From: Hydrogenophaga sp. RAC07
GTDB lineage: Bacteria > Pseudomonadota > Gammaproteobacteria > Burkholderiales > Burkholderiaceae_C
Direction of reading: 5' to 3'
DNA: 64,000 bases
NCBI RefSeq assembly: GCF_001713375.1
Contig: NZ_CP016449.1
Coordinates: 2,914,001-2,978,000 of the forward strand
Numbering within the stretch: the stretch's first letter is position 1; every line of letters begins with the position of its first letter. Below the pieces are notes generated by a model, which worked only from the letters and a program-made list of their open reading frames with translations, made no database searches and was not told where the DNA came from. Made by a program: the position numbers and the translations under genes. This document shows, piece after piece, positions 1 to 8,733 of the stretch.

Positions 1-2
1 AC

Positions 3-1148
3 GACCTGAGCAAGGTTTACGCCTTCGCCGTACCGCAAGTTGCCCAGGCCGCGCGCGACTATGCGCAGATACTCAACCAGAAAGGCGGCATCGAAGGCCA
101 TCCGGTCGAGATTCTGGTTCAAGACCATGGCAACGAACCGCAGCGGGGCATCGAGTGCTATGAAAAGATGAAGCGCGAGGGTGCGATCACCTTCGACTTC
201 TTTTCCACGCCGGTCGGGCGCGCGCTGCTGCCGCGCGCAATGCAGGACAACAATGTGATGATTTCATCCTTTACTGGCCGCAGCGATGCAGTCGACGGCG
301 ATGTGTTCAAGTGGATATTCCCGATCGGGCCCACCTATTGGAGCCAAGCAGCCAATAACATCCAGTACATCAAGTCCAAGTCGAACAACAACCTGAAGGG
401 GGTGAAGATCGCATTCTTTTACCTGGACACCGCGTTTGGGTTGGAGCCCATCGGCGTGTTGAAGACACTCGCGGCCAAGGAAGGCTTCGACCTCCAATTG
501 TTCCCGAACCCGCTGCCTGGTAACAATCAGTCAGGGGCGTGGTCCCAGATCCGCCGCTTCAACCCCGATTGGGTCATCAGCTGGAATCTGGGCAACATGC
601 ACGTTGTTGCCTCGCGCGAAATGAAACGCAACGCCATGCCGATGGACAAGTACATCGCCGTCAATTGGTTCAACGAAGTGGACATCGCGAACATTGGCGC
701 CGACGCAGCCAAGGGCATCAAGCGCGGCACTAATGTGGTGGGCGGTCAGGAGCACCCGCTGATCCAGCAGATCCTGAAGGATCTGTATGACAAGGGAAAG
801 GGCAACGGCGACCGCAAGCATACCAATGACATCTTCTACAACACTGGGCTGGCCACCTACGCTCCTGTTTTCGAAGGCGCGCGTCTGGCAATCAAGCAGT
901 ATGGCTGGCCTCTGACATCCGACAAGATGAAGCGCGGGCTGGAGAGCCTGCGCAACTTCGACGCTAACGGCCTCATCGCCCCAGTAACTGTGACGGCCAA
1001 GGACCATGGCGGCGGCGGCAAGACGCGCATCGACATGTGGGATGGCGCGAAGTGGGTGCCAGAGACTGGCTGGTTCTCCGCATACGACGATGTAGTCCAG
1101 GAAAGCGCCAAGAAGGAATCGGCGGAGTTCGCCAAGTCGAAGCAGTAG
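3..1148 (+). CDS. ABC transporter substrate-binding protein (5' end outside window)
   Basis: Periplasmic ligand-binding component of a branched-chain-amino-acid-type (HAAT, Peripla_BP_6) ABC importer. The reading frame is open from base 3, so the start codon and signal peptide lie upstream of the window; 381 residues are visible. By eye about four residues in five match the next gene, including the segments HGNEPQRGIECYEKMKREG and WDGAKWVP. In bacteria that degrade aromatic or alicyclic acids, such proteins often bind carboxylates rather than amino acids; the ligand here is unknown. It sits 93 bp before its paralogue on the same strand, so the pair is a recent tandem duplication. No permease genes follow directly. 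Family certain, ligand not. Confidence 0.9.
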   Translation, partial: DLSKVYAFAVPQVAQAARDYAQILNQKGGIEGHPVEILVQDHGNEPQRGIECYEKMKREGAITFDFFSTPVGRALLPRAMQDNNVMISSFTGRSDAVDGDVFKWIFPIGPTYWSQAANNIQYIKSKSNNNLKGVKIAFFYLDTAFGLEPIGVLKTLAAKEGFDLQLFPNPLPGNNQSGAWSQIRRFNPDWVISWNLGNMHVVASREMKRNAMPMDKYIAVNWFNEVDIANIGADAAKGIKRGTNVVGGQEHPLIQQILKDLYDKGKGNGDRKHTNDIFYNTGLATYAPVFEGARLAIKQYGWPLTSDKMKRGLESLRNFDANGLIAPVTVTAKDHGGGGKTRIDMWDGAKWVPETGWFSAYDDVVQESAKKESAEFAKSKQ

Positions 1149-1241
1149 CGATACGCCTCGGTCAGGCCTCGGGCACGACTGTACGGCGTGCCTTCTACAG
1201 ACTGCATTTCACCCCGTACTAACCAAACAGGAAACATCATC

Positions 1242-2498
1242 ATGAAAATCAAACAGCTTTCCATTCTTGCTGGCCTGGGATTGGCGCTGGCCGGTCTGCA
1301 GTCCGCGCAGGCGCAGGCACCAGCCCAGCCCGTCAAATTCGCGCTTTGTTATGACCTGAGTAAATCCTACGGCTTTGTGACGCCACAAATTGCCCAGGCG
1401 GCGAATGACTATGCCAAGATATTGAATCAGAAAGGCGGCATTGAAGGCCACCCCATCGAGATACTGGTTCAAGACCATGGCAACGAGCCGCAGCGTGGCA
1501 TTGAGTGCTACGAAAAGATGAAACGCGAAGGCGCCGTTGCCTTTGATTTCCTGTCCACGCCGGTTTCCCGCGCCGTTCTGCCGCGCGCCATGGCGGATGG
1601 CAATGTGATGGTGCAATCCTTTGTAGGTCGTGGCGATGCGGTCGATGGTGATGTGTTCAAGTGGATTTTCCCCATTGGGCCCACCTACTGGGGTCAAATG
1701 GCCAACAATATCCACTACATCAAAACCAAGTCCAACAACAACCTCAAGGGCGTGAAGATTTCGTTCATCTACCCCGACTATCCGTTCGGGCAGGAACCGA
1801 TCGGCGTGTTGACGACACTTGCGGCCAAAGAGGGCTTTGACCTGCAGTTGGTTCCCAACCCGATGCCGGGCAATGACCAGGCCGCCGCTTGGTCCCAGAT
1901 CCGCCGCAACAACCCCGACTGGGTGATCAGCTGGAACCTGGCCGGCATGCACGTCGTCGCCTCGCGCGAAATGAAGCGCAACGGCATCCCGATGGACAAG
2001 TACATTTCCGTCAATTGGCTCAACGAAGTTGACCTTGCCAACATTGGTCTGGAAAACGCAAAAGGCCTCAAGCGCGGCACCAACGTGACGGGTGGACAGA
2101 GCCACCCGCTGATTCAGCAGATCATCAAGGACCTGTATGAGAAAAACAAGGGCAGCGGTGACCGCAAGCATCTCAACGATGTTTACTACAACACCGGTCT
2201 GGCCATCTATGCCAGCGTTTTCGAAGGCGCTCGCCTAGCCATCAAACAAAGTGGCTGGCCCCTCAACCCTGACAAAATGAAGCGCGGACTGGAAAGCTTG
2301 AAAAACTTTGATGCCGAAGGCCTGATCGCCCCCGTGACGGTGACCGCCAAAGACCATGGCGGCGGCGGCAAAACCCGCATCGACATGTGGGACGGCGCCA
2401 AGTGGGTGCCCCAGACTGACTGGTTCTCGGCGTATGACGATGTGGTCCAGGACATCGTGAAGAAAGAATCTGGCGAGTTCGCCAAGAACAAACAGTAA
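1242..2498 (+). CDS. ABC transporter substrate-binding protein
   Basis: Complete 418-residue paralogue of the preceding gene, a periplasmic receptor for a Liv-type ABC importer. The ATG at 1242 was chosen because it follows an AGGA-like site and opens a classic signal peptide: MKIKQ, a hydrophobic run (LSILAGLGLALAGL) and an A-Q-A cleavage region near residue 24. The mature part has the Peripla_BP_6 fold signature with a ligand lobe around PIGPTYWGQ. Some stretches use noticeably more A/T at third codon positions than the neighbouring copy, so the two have diverged in base use while keeping their protein sequence. The ligand is inferred to be the carboxylic acid used by the island. Confidence 0.92.
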   Translation: MKIKQLSILAGLGLALAGLQSAQAQAPAQPVKFALCYDLSKSYGFVTPQIAQAANDYAKILNQKGGIEGHPIEILVQDHGNEPQRGIECYEKMKREGAVAFDFLSTPVSRAVLPRAMADGNVMVQSFVGRGDAVDGDVFKWIFPIGPTYWGQMANNIHYIKTKSNNNLKGVKISFIYPDYPFGQEPIGVLTTLAAKEGFDLQLVPNPMPGNDQAAAWSQIRRNNPDWVISWNLAGMHVVASREMKRNGIPMDKYISVNWLNEVDLANIGLENAKGLKRGTNVTGGQSHPLIQQIIKDLYEKNKGSGDRKHLNDVYYNTGLAIYASVFEGARLAIKQSGWPLNPDKMKRGLESLKNFDAEGLIAPVTVTAKDHGGGGKTRIDMWDGAKWVPQTDWFSAYDDVVQDIVKKESGEFAKNKQ

Positions 2499-2601
2499 TT
2501 GCCTTCCCTTGGGATGGATCACGGTCAGACGCGTTGCGCACTGATAGTGAACCATCCCATCTTGTTTCTCGGATTTTCATCCCTCTCTTGAATCGACAGG
2601 T

Positions 2602-2639
2602 GGCAGCCTATGCCACAGTGGATTGCAGTGGTAGCTGCC
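2602..2639. terminator. Possible hairpin after the binding-protein gene
   Basis: An imperfect stem, GGCAGC...CCAC paired with GTGG...GCTGCC, lies about 100 bp after the stop at 2498. It has no T-run, so it is a weak candidate terminator or an mRNA-stabilising hairpin. Confidence 0.25.
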
Positions 2640-2672
2640 AGGCGCACCATCCAACACAGGAAATCTCGCCCG

Positions 2673-2694
2673 CTATCTAACTATCGTTAGATAG
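2673..2694. promoter_or_regulatory. Palindromic operator, site 1
   Basis: Perfect 9-base arms CTATCTAAC and GTTAGATAG flank TATC, 53 bp before the ATG of the BadH-like gene. The core CTAACTATCGTTAG recurs with one change at 8436-8449 in front of the first transporter operon. Size and symmetry suit a TetR-family dimer, and a TetR gene lies 1.8 kb downstream. A CATAAT element at 2695-2700 could be a -10 box overlapped by the site, which would give repression by occlusion. Palindrome seen directly; regulator assignment inferred. Confidence 0.6.
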
Positions 2695-2746
2695 TCATAA
2701 TTTCATCCTCACCAATGTGGCGCCTAAAGCGCAAGGAGCAATCAGT

Positions 2747-3544
2747 ATGGATCTCGAACTAAAAGGAAAATCGGTCATCGTCACGGGTGGCGGCTCGAAC
2801 ATTGGCCGCGGCATCGTGCTCGGCTTCGCCGCGGAAGGCGCCAACATCACCATCGGCGACATCGACGAAAGTCAGGCGCAAAAGACGGCAGAACTCGCGC
2901 TGGCGAGCGGCGCGGCGTCGGCGCAGGTTGTCAAGACCGATGTCACCCAACTTGACCAGGTGCAAGCCATGTTCAAGGCAGCCTCGGACAAGTTCGGCGG
3001 CGTCGATGTCCTCGTCAACAACGTCGGCTGGGACCAGTTGATGTTCTTCACGCAGACGACCCCCGATCTGTGGCAAAAGATCATCAACATCAACTACCTC
3101 GGCGTTCTCAACTGCACCAAGACCGCGCTTGAAGTCATGGTTCCTCGCAACGCCGGCTCAATCGTCTCCATCAGCTCTGATGCCAGTCGGCAAGGTGAGC
3201 CACGTGAAGCGGTGTATGGCGGCGTCAAGGCTGCCATCAACAGCTTCATGAAAACGATCGCCAAGGAAAACGGGCGTTACGGCATCCGCTGCAACGTGGT
3301 ATGCCCCGGCGTCACTATCCCCAGTACCACCGACGAAGTGGGCGGAAGCAGCATGTGGATTGATGCCGACAGTATGTTCACGCCGGAGCAACTGGAAAAA
3401 GTCGCCAAGGCGCTGCCGTTGCGCAAGGTGGGACGGCCGCAGGATATTGCCAATGCCGTCGTCTTCCTGTCTTCAGCGAAGGCTGCGGGCCATGTCACCG
3501 GGCAGGTTCTTTCAGTGTCTGGTGGTTACAGCATGATTGGGTAA
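2747..3544 (+). CDS. SDR, 2-hydroxycyclohexanecarboxyl-CoA dehydrogenase (BadH)-like
   Basis: Short-chain dehydrogenase of 265 residues with the NAD-binding TGGGSNIGRG motif, NNVGW, the catalytic serine region SISSD, and Tyr157-x3-Lys161. The NVGWD stretch, SDASR and C-terminal GQVLSVSGG closely resemble Rhodopseudomonas palustris BadH as I recall it; BadH oxidises 2-hydroxycyclohexane-1-carboxyl-CoA to the 2-keto thioester. The next gene is a strong BadI match, which supports the assignment. The ATG at 2747 follows an AAGGAG site; an in-frame upstream ATG at 2717 lacks one. The operator at 2673-2694 sits just upstream. A generic 3-hydroxyacyl-CoA dehydrogenase remains possible. Confidence 0.78.
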   Translation: MDLELKGKSVIVTGGGSNIGRGIVLGFAAEGANITIGDIDESQAQKTAELALASGAASAQVVKTDVTQLDQVQAMFKAASDKFGGVDVLVNNVGWDQLMFFTQTTPDLWQKIININYLGVLNCTKTALEVMVPRNAGSIVSISSDASRQGEPREAVYGGVKAAINSFMKTIAKENGRYGIRCNVVCPGVTIPSTTDEVGGSSMWIDADSMFTPEQLEKVAKALPLRKVGRPQDIANAVVFLSSAKAAGHVTGQVLSVSGGYSMIG

Positions 3545-3603
3545 ACGCCCGGGCACGGTCGAAAGACATGCGGCATTGAAATAACAGACAAAAAGGAAAA
3601 CCC

Positions 3604-4395
3604 ATGGAATTCAAGGACATCCTCTACGAAGAACTCGACTCGGTGGCCTACATCGCGATCAACCGCCCCGAAGTGATGAATGCGTTTCGCGGCCAGACCG
3701 TCGAGGAACTGCTGCAGGCATTCATGAAAGCAGGCTGGGACAAGCGAATCGCCGCCATTGTGCTCACCGGGACGGGTGACCGTGCTTTCTGCACCGGCGG
3801 CGATCAGTCGGCTCATGCCGGCCAGTACGACGGCCGGGGCACCATCGGTATCCCGGTGGAAGAGTTTCACAGCGCCATTCGTGACGTGCCCAAGCCCGTG
3901 ATCGCCCGCGTGCAGGGTTACGCCATTGGCGGCGGCAATGTCCTGGCCACCTTGTGCGACATGACCATTGCCTCGGAAAAGGCCGTGTTTGGCCAAGTCG
4001 GCCCGAAAGTAGGCTCGGTCGACCCTGGCTGGGGCACAGCTTACCTGAGCCATGTGGTTGGCGAAAAGAAAGCCCGCGAGATCTGGTACATGTGCCGCCG
4101 CTACAGTGCACAGGAGGCCTTGGCCATGGGTCTGTGCAACACCGTCGTGCCCCACGACCAGCTCGACGCCGAAGTCGCCCGCTGGTGCAAGGAAATTGTC
4201 GAAAAAAGTCCGACGGCTCTGGCGATCGCGAAACGTTCGTTCAATGCATCCACCGAGCACATTCGCGGGATCGGCAGCCTGGGACTTCAAGCGCTGAGCC
4301 TGTACTACGACACGGCAGAGTCCAAAGAAGGCGTGAGCGCTTTCCTGGAAAAACGCCGGCCTGATTTCAGGCAGTGGGCGAATGGTCGCAAGTGA
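3604..4395 (+). CDS. badI: 2-ketocyclohexanecarboxyl-CoA hydrolase (BadI-like)
   Basis: Crotonase-fold protein of 263 residues. BadI hydrolytically opens the ring of 2-ketocyclohexane-1-carboxyl-CoA to pimeloyl-CoA. Long stretches match the family as I know it: MNAFRG, GDRAFCTGGDQS, the GRGT loop, IRDVPKPVIARVQGYAIGGG, FGQVGPK-GSVDPG, and EKKAREIWYMC. Both glutamates of classical enoyl-CoA hydratases are replaced (Val in GGGNVLA, Gly in FGQVGPK), as expected for this MenB-like hydrolase branch. The start follows an AAAGGAAAA site. No benzoyl-CoA reductase genes are visible, so the ring arrives already saturated or partly so. The BadI branch is clear; ring substituents are unknown. Confidence 0.88.
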   Translation: MEFKDILYEELDSVAYIAINRPEVMNAFRGQTVEELLQAFMKAGWDKRIAAIVLTGTGDRAFCTGGDQSAHAGQYDGRGTIGIPVEEFHSAIRDVPKPVIARVQGYAIGGGNVLATLCDMTIASEKAVFGQVGPKVGSVDPGWGTAYLSHVVGEKKAREIWYMCRRYSAQEALAMGLCNTVVPHDQLDAEVARWCKEIVEKSPTALAIAKRSFNASTEHIRGIGSLGLQALSLYYDTAESKEGVSAFLEKRRPDFRQWANGRK

Positions 4396-4488
4396 GCAAC
4401 CCCGCGCGACGAGACGTTGCTCAAGGCCGCCCCTTCGACCAAAGCTAGGTTTGATACGATTCGAAATTTGGATCTACCAAACGGTCAA

Positions 4489-5121
4489 ATGATGTCAAAT
4501 ACAGACGCAAAACCCAGCAAAAATGAGGTGGATGGTCCCGCCACACGCGAACGCGTGCTGCTCGAAGCTGCAAGGCTATTCAGGCATCATGGTTATGCAG
4601 CAACTACTTTGCGCGAGGTTGCGGATGCTGCCGGCGTCAAAGCCGGCAGTATCTACTATCACTTCGAATCGAAAGAGCAGATCCTGGGCGAGGTATTGGA
4701 CAAAGGCATCACCATCGTCGCAGATGCCGTACGCACCCGTGTTGCGGCTCTTCCCGAAAGTGCACCCTGGCGAGATCGAATCGCCGCTGGCATTGAAGGC
4801 CATCTCTGGGGAATGCTGCATTATGGCGACTTCACGTCAGCCAACATCCGCATCTACGGCCAAATCCCGACCAGCGCAAAAAATCGCCACCGGGTCGTGC
4901 GGCGGGCTTACGCAGACTATTGGGATCAGCTTCTCGAATCAGCGCTCGCCAGTGGCGAATTGCGCGACGACACCAGCACGGCCATGATTCGGCTTTTCGT
5001 GATTGGGGCATTGAACTGGACCGTCGAATGGTACAACCCCCAACGCGGCTCTTTTCGTGACTTCTCGCGTCAAATAACGGGGATCGTGTTCGATGGAATT
5101 CTCACGCATGACAAAGCATAG
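4489..5121 (+). CDS. TetR/AcrR-family transcriptional regulator
   Basis: About 210 residues with an N-terminal TetR helix-turn-helix: ARLFRHHGYAATTLREVADAAGV followed by the hallmark GSIYYHFESKEQIL. The C-terminal ligand domain ends in an IVFDGI motif also seen in KstR2-type regulators of CoA-ester catabolism, so an acyl-CoA effector is plausible. The start could be 4489 or the adjacent ATG at 4492; neither has a strong ribosome site, and the far upstream start at 4417 is unlikely. It is the best candidate for reading the palindromes at 2673-2694 and 8436-8449. No copy of that palindrome precedes this gene itself. Confidence 0.88.
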   Translation: MMSNTDAKPSKNEVDGPATRERVLLEAARLFRHHGYAATTLREVADAAGVKAGSIYYHFESKEQILGEVLDKGITIVADAVRTRVAALPESAPWRDRIAAGIEGHLWGMLHYGDFTSANIRIYGQIPTSAKNRHRVVRRAYADYWDQLLESALASGELRDDTSTAMIRLFVIGALNWTVEWYNPQRGSFRDFSRQITGIVFDGILTHDKA

Positions 5122-5265
5122 TCGCGATGCATTGCCGGCAACTTCAACAAGCCGGGCCGAGAAACTGACAGCAATAGTCCACATGTCGCCTACATTGCGC
5201 AGTGGCACGCTGACCGGCTGCGTCTGGGGACTCCCAAATTGGACAACCCGCCGCAGGAGCAGCAA

Positions 5266-5775
5266 ATGACCATCAAAGAAGGCTGGCGCGGCCGATTCTA
5301 TGAAGACTTCGAGGTCGGCGACGAGTATCGGCATGGCCTCGGTCGCACACTGACCCAGAACGACAACATCTGGTTCACGTTGCTGACGCAAAACACGGCT
5401 CCGCTGCACTTCGATGCCCACTACGCCGCGCAGACGGAGTTCGGCCGTCCGCTCATCAATTCCTGCCTCACGCTGGCCCTCGTGACGGGGCAGACGGTGA
5501 GCGATGTCTCGCAAAACGTCATGGCCAACCTGGGGTGGGACGAAGTTCGACTTCCGAATCCGGTGTTTGAAGGCGACACGCTCTATTCACGTTCCACGGT
5601 GCTGGACAGGCGCGAGTCGCGGTCGCGAACCAATGTCGGCGTCGTCACGGTGCGCACCGAAGGCTATAACCAGAGCGGCGTCATTGTCTGCACCTTCAAA
5701 CGCACGGTGATGGTCTACAAACGTGACGGCGCACCGCGCACCGCACCGCCGCTGCCGGTCGACAACCGACCCTGA
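5266..5775 (+). CDS. MaoC-like (R)-hydratase / mesaconyl-CoA hydratase-like protein
   Basis: Single-domain hotdog protein of 169 residues with an N-terminal FYEDFEVGDEYRHG and the sequence NTAPLHFD in place of the usual D-x-NPIH, a form found in mesaconyl-CoA and (R)-enoyl-CoA hydratase relatives. It probably adds water across a double bond in a CoA thioester. The ATG at 5266 follows CAGGAGCAG; the upstream in-frame ATG at 5239 lacks a site. It stands between the TetR gene and ETF-QO, with 60 bp to the latter. Substrate cannot be named. Confidence 0.8.
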   Translation: MTIKEGWRGRFYEDFEVGDEYRHGLGRTLTQNDNIWFTLLTQNTAPLHFDAHYAAQTEFGRPLINSCLTLALVTGQTVSDVSQNVMANLGWDEVRLPNPVFEGDTLYSRSTVLDRRESRSRTNVGVVTVRTEGYNQSGVIVCTFKRTVMVYKRDGAPRTAPPLPVDNRP

Positions 5776-5834
5776 CCCCCCCTTTTTTTCGTCAACTTCG
5801 GCCCCAGGGTCGCCACCTTTTTGACCCTCTCCGC

Positions 5835-7520
5835 ATGAAGCCCACCTCCCTGCTCGAACAATACGGTCCCCGCGAAGCGATGGAGTATGACGTGGTGGTG
5901 GTGGGCGCCGGCCCCGGAGGTTTGGCCACGGCCATCCACCTCAAGCAGCTCGCGGCTGAAAAGGGCGAGGACGTCTCGGTGGTGCTGCTGGAAAAAGGCT
6001 CCGCGCCCGGCGCTCACATTCTTTCCGGCGCGGTCATGGACCCAATCGCACTGAACGAACTATTCCCCAACTGGAAGGATCTGGGCGCACCGCTGAACCA
6101 ACCCGTTACCGGCGACGACGTGCTTTTCCTGAGCGAAACCGGTGCCAGGCGCACACCCAACTTCCTGGTGCCCGACTGCTTCCACAACGAGGGCAACTAC
6201 GTCATCAGCCTGGGCGCCCTGACCCAATGGCTGGGCGAGCAGGCTGAAGGCTTGGGCGTGGAAATCTTCCCGGGCTTCACAGCCACCGAGGTTCTGTACG
6301 ACGACAACGATTCGGTCAAAGGAGTAGCTACCGGCAACCTTGGCATTGGCAAGGACGGCCTGCCGCACGACGGCTTCCAGCTCGGCATGGAGTTGCATGC
6401 CAAATACACCATCTTTGCCGAAGGCGCGCGCGGCCACCTGGGCAAGCAACTCATCGCTAAATACAAGCTTGACGAAGGCCGCGATCCGCAAAGCCATGCC
6501 ATCGGCATCAAGGAACTTTGGGAGATCGACCCGACCCGCGCCCAACCCGGCCGTGTGGTACACACGGCCGGCTGGCCAATGGACACCCAGACCTACGGCG
6601 GCGGTTTTCTCTACCACTTGGAAGGAAACAAGGTCACGCTTGGCTTCGTCACCGGGCTCGACTACAAGAACCCATGGCTCAGCCCCTTTGAGGAAATGCA
6701 GCGCTGGAAGGCCCACCCCGCCATTCGCGCCCACATCGAAGGCGGCAAGCGCATCGGCTACGGCGCGCGCGCCATCACCGCCGGTGGCCTGCTCAGCCTG
6801 CCCAAGACCGTGTTCCCGGGCGGCGCGCTGATCGGCTGTGATGCCGGCTACCTGAACGCCGCACGCATCAAAGGCAGCCACGCCGCCATCAAGAGCGGCA
6901 TGCTGGCCGCCGAAGCCGCGTTTGAAGCCCTGGCCGCCGGACGCAGCGGCGACGAACTCAGCGCCTACCCCGCTGCGTTCGAAAACAGCTGGCTGCACAC
7001 CGAACTCGACCAGTCGCGCAACTTCAAACAGTGGTTCAAGAAGGGCAGCCTCGTCGGAGCCCTGATGACCGGCATTGAACAGTGGCTGCTGCCCAGGCTT
7101 GGCATCAAGCGTCCGCCCTGGACGATCCACCGCACCCAGGCCGACCACGCCAGCCTGCGCCCGGCCGCCGAGATGCCGCAGATCAGCTACCCCAAGCCCG
7201 ACGGCAAGCTCACCTTCGACCGGCTCTCCAGCGTGTTCGTCAGCAACACCAACCACGAAGAAAACCAGCCCGCGCACCTGACGCTCAAGGACGCCAGCGT
7301 GCCGGTGCAGATCAATCTGGCGAAATACGCCGGCCCCGAGAGCCGTTACTGCCCGGCCGGCGTTTACGAATTCGTAAAGAACGACGACGGCTCGGACCGG
7401 CTGCAGATCAACGCGCAGAACTGCGTGCACTGCAAAACCTGCGACATCAAGGATCCGACGCAGAACATCGTCTGGGTGACGCCCGAAGGCGGCGGCGGGC
7501 CGAACTACGCGGGAATGTAG
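5835..7520 (+). CDS. Electron transfer flavoprotein-ubiquinone oxidoreductase
   Basis: ETF-QO, a membrane-associated FAD and [4Fe-4S] protein of 561 residues that passes electrons from reduced ETF to ubiquinone. It has the N-terminal FAD fold GAGPGGLATAIHLKQ, the middle segment GGGFLYHLEGNKVTLGFVTGLDY, the FAD loop GCDAGYLNAARIKGSH, and the C-terminal cluster ligands in YCPAGVYE and CVHCKTCDIKDP. The length is normal. It is the natural sink for the many acyl-CoA dehydrogenases in this window; no etfAB genes are visible, so ETF comes from elsewhere in the genome. Family assignment is essentially certain. Confidence 0.96.
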   Translation: MKPTSLLEQYGPREAMEYDVVVVGAGPGGLATAIHLKQLAAEKGEDVSVVLLEKGSAPGAHILSGAVMDPIALNELFPNWKDLGAPLNQPVTGDDVLFLSETGARRTPNFLVPDCFHNEGNYVISLGALTQWLGEQAEGLGVEIFPGFTATEVLYDDNDSVKGVATGNLGIGKDGLPHDGFQLGMELHAKYTIFAEGARGHLGKQLIAKYKLDEGRDPQSHAIGIKELWEIDPTRAQPGRVVHTAGWPMDTQTYGGGFLYHLEGNKVTLGFVTGLDYKNPWLSPFEEMQRWKAHPAIRAHIEGGKRIGYGARAITAGGLLSLPKTVFPGGALIGCDAGYLNAARIKGSHAAIKSGMLAAEAAFEALAAGRSGDELSAYPAAFENSWLHTELDQSRNFKQWFKKGSLVGALMTGIEQWLLPRLGIKRPPWTIHRTQADHASLRPAAEMPQISYPKPDGKLTFDRLSSVFVSNTNHEENQPAHLTLKDASVPVQINLAKYAGPESRYCPAGVYEFVKNDDGSDRLQINAQNCVHCKTCDIKDPTQNIVWVTPEGGGGPNYAGM

Positions 7521-7537
7521 CCGAGAGTGATTCAAAT

Positions 7538-8109
7538 CTAAAGTGCAATACCCTGGGTTTCAATGAACGAGGGTGGGTGTTGCGTGCTATTGAGCAGGAG
7601 GTCCCGATAGACTGCCAGAGGGGGATCGTGCGCCCTACCCCTTCCAGGGCGGGTTGTTGATCTGATCGGCAATCGCATCGAGCTGCTCTTGGCTGTACCC
7701 TGAGAGGTCCGAGCCCTTGGGCTGGTACTGGCGCACCAGCTCGTTGGAGTTCTCGTTAGAGCCTCGCTGCCAAGGGCTGTGGGGGTAACAGAAGTACACC
7801 GCAATGTCCGTGCGTCGGCTCAGTTCCCTGCGCATCGCCTTCTCCCGGCACTGGTCGTACGTCATGCTCTGGCACATAGGCTCAGCGAGCCTCAGCAGCT
7901 TGTCAGAAAAGGCCTGCAGGACATTGACCGCGCTGGCGGGCTTGAACCCGTGCAGCTTGATGAGCATGAGCAGCCCGACTGGTGCACTCCACCAGGGTGC
8001 CCACCGCGCTGGCGTTCGCAGCACCCTTGATCAGGTCACCCTCCCCGTGCCCGGGCAACTGCCGGTCTTCAATCTCGGGCGGACGCACATGGATGCTCAC
8101 CATGTCCAT
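7538..8109 (-). pseudogene. IS30-family transposase remnant (C-terminal half, frameshifted)
   Basis: Three minus-strand frames together spell the C-terminal half of an IS30-family DDE transposase: [21 protein letters not shown] near 8050-7950, then SMTYDQCREKAM, VYFCYPHSPWQRGSNENSNEL and GYSQEQLDAIADQINN down to about 7640, then PPLAVYRDLLLN in a third frame. Two frameshifts and loss of the N-terminal half, including the helix-turn-helix, make it non-functional. A sequence just after the ETF-QO stop (GATTCAAATCTAAAGTGCAATA region, from about 7529) may be the surviving terminal repeat. The upstream side stops at the palindrome at 8110. Confidence 0.85.
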
Positions 8110-8204
8110 CTATTGTTCCGGCCCTTTGAAGTCGCGAGTCGTGGACCGACTGCCACAGGCAAACGATCCACGAAAGTTCAAAATTCATGGGGCCGGAGCA
8201 ATAG
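8110..8204. repeat. 95-bp imperfect palindrome with 15-bp ends
   Basis: CTATTGTTCCGGCCC at 8110-8124 is repeated inverted at 8190-8204 with one mismatch. Pairing continues inward (TTTGAA against TTCAAA; TCGTGGA at 8139-8145 against TCCACGA at 8167-8173). The whole segment can fold into one long hairpin. It abuts the broken end of the IS30 relic. It could be a small non-autonomous mobile element, a pair of insertion-sequence ends, or a terminator-like structure. Confidence 0.6.
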
Positions 8205-8733
8205 TATCTGAGCTCTTCGGCCTTTTCCTTTGTTGCGAGGTAGTCGTTTGCGCTTGGGTGGGCTGCTTTGCATCTGCGGACCGTACTCGGGGGCAGGTGT
8301 TGCACTTCAGTCTTGAATCCGCTGACGGTGAATCACCGGCATTCATGCTGAAGCGAACCTGGCCAGAAGTTCCCGCCCGCACTCGCACCCGGACTTGATG
8401 GCACCTGCATAGGGATTTCCCGAGTTGAAGCCAGACTAACTACCGTTAGATTAACGCCATGCAAACAAGGCATCGCGCCTACCGAACGGCAAGGCACATG
8501 GCAGGCACGCTGCCCAACACGGCCAACACGAGACAACCTTTGAGAAAATTAACTGCCCCCTCGAACGGCACCCTGGCAACCAGAGACCATGGTCGCGCCC
8601 ATGCACCCGGCCCATCCGAGCCGAAGGTCTGCACGACTGCGGCTGCCATCCTGGCGCACCCCTCCACTACGCTCGACCGGCAAACCCGTTCAATGGTTAA
8701 GTCGCCGCAGCACAGCGCAAGTAGCGGCCTGTC
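8205..8733. other. Intergenic region before the first transporter operon
   Basis: About 530 bp with no convincing gene. A minus-strand frame from 8305 (segment ANDYLATKEKAEELRYYCSG) and a plus-strand frame from 8459 are open but unlike any family I recognise, and the second is rich in Arg, Thr and His as shadow frames are. The palindrome at 8436-8449 lies here, so this is the probable promoter region of the operon that starts at 8734. Confidence 0.5.
8436..8449. promoter_or_regulatory. Palindromic operator, site 2
   Basis: CTAACTACCGTTAG has 5-base arms around TACC and differs from the core of site 1 (2677-2690) at one base of 14. It lies 285 bp before the livF start codon. Matching sites before the ring-opening genes and before the transporter/carboxylase operon suggest one regulator for both. 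Confidence 0.55.

Noticed and set aside
2747..4395. Part of an anaerobic benzoyl-CoA pathway
   Set aside because: No benzoyl-CoA reductase, ferredoxin or BamA-type hydrolase is visible, so a benzoyl-CoA origin of the ring is not supported within this window.
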